DNA of 24,310 nt from Verrucomicrobiales bacterium (GTDB lineage Bacteria > Verrucomicrobiota > Verrucomicrobiia > Verrucomicrobiales > Akkermansiaceae): assembly GCA_002729295.1 (NCBI GenBank), contig PBTU01000173.1:1-24310 (forward strand). The letters are read 5' to 3'. Below the pieces are notes generated by a model. The model saw nothing but the letters and a program-made list of their open reading frames with translations, had not been told where the DNA came from and did no database searches. Position numbers and translations under genes: made by a program. Positions 22,959-24,310 of this stretch are shown here, in pieces. Every line of letters starts with the position of its first letter. Position 1 is the first letter of the stretch.

Positions 22959-24310
22959 CTATGAATTCAGCAAAGCCGGGTCAGCGCCGATAGTTCCGAT
23001 GAGGGATTGGCGGTATTCGGCAGTTTGATAGCGGGCGGCGCGTTCGTTGGCGGCGGCGAGTTTTTCGGCGAGCTTGAGACGAGTGTGCTCGCCTTCGTAG
23101 CTGGCGAGGGTTTCGAATTCCTTCACAGCGGCGATCTTCTTGGCGACGAGTCTTTGCTCCACGATGACTTTGGCATCAAGACGGGCTTGATACCAATCGG
23201 AGGCGAGAACAGCTTCTCGGTCGAAGAGGCTTCGGACCTCTGGATCAGTGATCGTTTTTCCTTCGTAAGTTCCATCGACCATGATGTGGAGGAGGGCTTT
23301 GAGGGGAGGGCAGGCGAGGTCGATGCAGCCGTCCTTGAAGTAGTTGCCAGCGATCTTCTTTTGGGTTTCGACGATGTTGTCGATGCCATCGATGAAGTCC
23401 TCCTCCGATTGTTCTTCGGGACGGAGCATATCGCCGGTGAAGACGGTGTCGGGCGCGGAGAACATGCGACCGAAGTAGGTGGATATGAAGTTCTCGTTGA
23501 TGCGGTATCCGAGACGGCTGGCGTTGATGGTGCGGCCTTCTTTTTCAAAGTCATCGACCTTTTCGAGGAAGCCATTTTTGATGAGGAATTTTGGGTCACG
23601 TTCGTGAATGAACATGCGGGACCAGATTTCGGGAATGAGCAAGGAGATGTCGTGCTCGAAGCGATACTTTCGCCCGATGTGTCCGGCGGCGCTGGAATAG
23701 CCGTGATCGTCGGTGAGGATGTAACTCACCAACGCCGCGTTGAGATCATGGATGGGAAGGAGTGCATTGAATGGTCCCTTGGTGAGGGCTCCTTCGCTGC
23801 CAGCTCCGGTGGTCGAGGGACTCTTACCGGTGAGGGATGCGATAAAGTCCATGAAGAGCTCGGGCAATTCCTGATAGTGGAGTGGATTGAAAACGGCAAG
23901 CGAACGAATGCCCGGTTCGGCCGGGTTGTTACGACGGCCGAGGAGGACAGAGTTAACAGGCATGGGCACGGGTGCGCCGATGGCGAGGCGACGGAAGAAG
24001 CGGGAGCCAATCTCGGAAATGTAAAGACTGCGCGGATCTTCGAGATCGGGTCGGTTTTGCAGGTAGCGCGGGTTTTTGGTGGGCTTGCCATCGACAATGC
24101 GCGGGAGGTGGGAAGAGATGACGAAGTCGGGGCTCTCTTCACTGAGGTAGCTGCTGAACATCTCCTGCATCGGCTTGGTGAATTGCTCAAAGCGGATCGC
24201 ATCCTGCTTCATCCTCTTGGCATCGGCGCGTGGGATGGGTTCGTAGTTTGAGAAGAAGACACCTTTGCGGCTGAAGTCGATTTCGGCCTGTTTGTCGTAG
24301 CCGCGGATGA
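22959..24310 (-). CDS. C-terminal part of a large cytosolic protein, possibly PPi-type PEP carboxykinase
   Basis: The frame stays open from the stop at 22959 to the window edge, so the N-terminus is missing; a Met at 24212 is internal. About 449 residues are visible, without signal peptide or membrane segment. Conserved-looking stretches include TGKSPSTTGAGSEGALTKGP, DDHGYSSAAGHIGRKYRFEH and DGIDNIVETQKKIAGNYF. The last 100 residues are charged helices. From memory these resemble the large pyrophosphate-dependent PEP carboxykinases (over 1000 residues), which interconvert PEP and oxaloacetate with PPi. I cannot verify this without a search, so the family call is tentative. That the - strand is coding is well supported, since the opposite open frame gives no sensible protein. 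Confidence 0.5.
   Translation of the reverse strand, partial: IRGYDKQAEIDFSRKGVFFSNYEPIPRADAKRMKQDAIRFEQFTKPMQEMFSSYLSEESPDFVISSHLPRIVDGKPTKNPRYLQNRPDLEDPRSLYISEIGSRFFRRLAIGAPVPMPVNSVLLGRRNNPAEPGIRSLAVFNPLHYQELPELFMDFIASLTGKSPSTTGAGSEGALTKGPFNALLPIHDLNAALVSYILTDDHGYSSAAGHIGRKYRFEHDISLLIPEIWSRMFIHERDPKFLIKNGFLEKVDDFEKEGRTINASRLGYRINENFISTYFGRMFSAPDTVFTGDMLRPEEQSEEDFIDGIDNIVETQKKIAGNYFKDGCIDLACPPLKALLHIMVDGTYEGKTITDPEVRSLFDREAVLASDWYQARLDAKVIVEQRLVAKKIAAVKEFETLASYEGEHTRLKLAEKLAAANERAARYQTAEYRQSLIGTIGADPALLNS

Noticed and set aside
23007..24251. Long open frame on the + strand (414 codons) opposite the possible PEP carboxykinase
   Set aside because: Its translation is rich in Gly, Glu, Val and Phe without domain-like patterns, as expected for the antisense of a biased coding frame. 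The - strand frame gives a coherent protein.
1..24310. CRISPR array, mobile element, prophage or defence system
   Set aside because: No regularly spaced repeats, transposase, integrase, terminal inverted repeats or known defence genes were seen.

Overview
The window looks like a chromosomal segment of a member of the Verrucomicrobiota, probably class Verrucomicrobiae. Four observations point there: a PEP-CTERM protein ending in a Gly/Leu membrane segment plus RRRR; next to it a protein resembling the TIGR02597 family, which I know mainly from this phylum; exopolysaccharide export genes; and start codons that mostly lack a Shine-Dalgarno sequence. The taxonomic call is inference. I see no rRNA, tRNA, CRISPR array, insertion sequence or phage gene.

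Layout on the + strand, left side (1-7281): the end of an outer-membrane beta-barrel gene, a terminator, a chain-length/tyrosine autokinase of exopolysaccharide export (Wzc/BY-kinase type), a small Wza-like export protein and a terminator. Then come a Prc-type processing protease, a YggS-type PLP homeostasis protein and a DUF971 protein, closely spaced.

On the - strand, 11359 down to 7274, there is a tight three-gene cluster: an ABCG-like transporter with ATPase and permease fused, a single-pass membrane protein, and a large exported protein with TPR-like helices. Its function is unknown. Divergent from it on the + strand is accB-accC-thiE-pfkB-type kinase (11544-14938), joining the biotin half of acetyl-CoA carboxylase to thiamine phosphate synthase. 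Next are the TIGR02597-like protein, with a clear internal duplication, and the PEP-CTERM protein, then a terminator and pgk, which has one of the only two clear ribosome binding sites here.

The most interesting region is the - strand block 21762-18250. It reads as one operon of six genes: an ECF sigma factor, a 94-residue single-pass putative anti-sigma factor, a 130-residue membrane-anchored periplasmic helical protein with an LTPEQ motif, a second anchored periplasmic protein carrying a nine-base C tract, an exported protein with four EF-hands, and an exported beta-rich protein. A terminator shared with pgk follows. The first three genes match in size and topology the parts of the CnrH/CnrY/CnrX metal-sensing system, but here the cargo is a calcium-binding-type protein and an extracellular protein rather than an efflux pump. 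I infer an envelope or extracytoplasmic ion-responsive regulon.

The right end (22160-24310) holds an entericidin-like small lipoprotein with its own terminator, a TPR protein, and on the - strand the C-terminal part of a large cytosolic protein that may be a PPi-type phosphoenolpyruvate carboxykinase, cut by the window edge.
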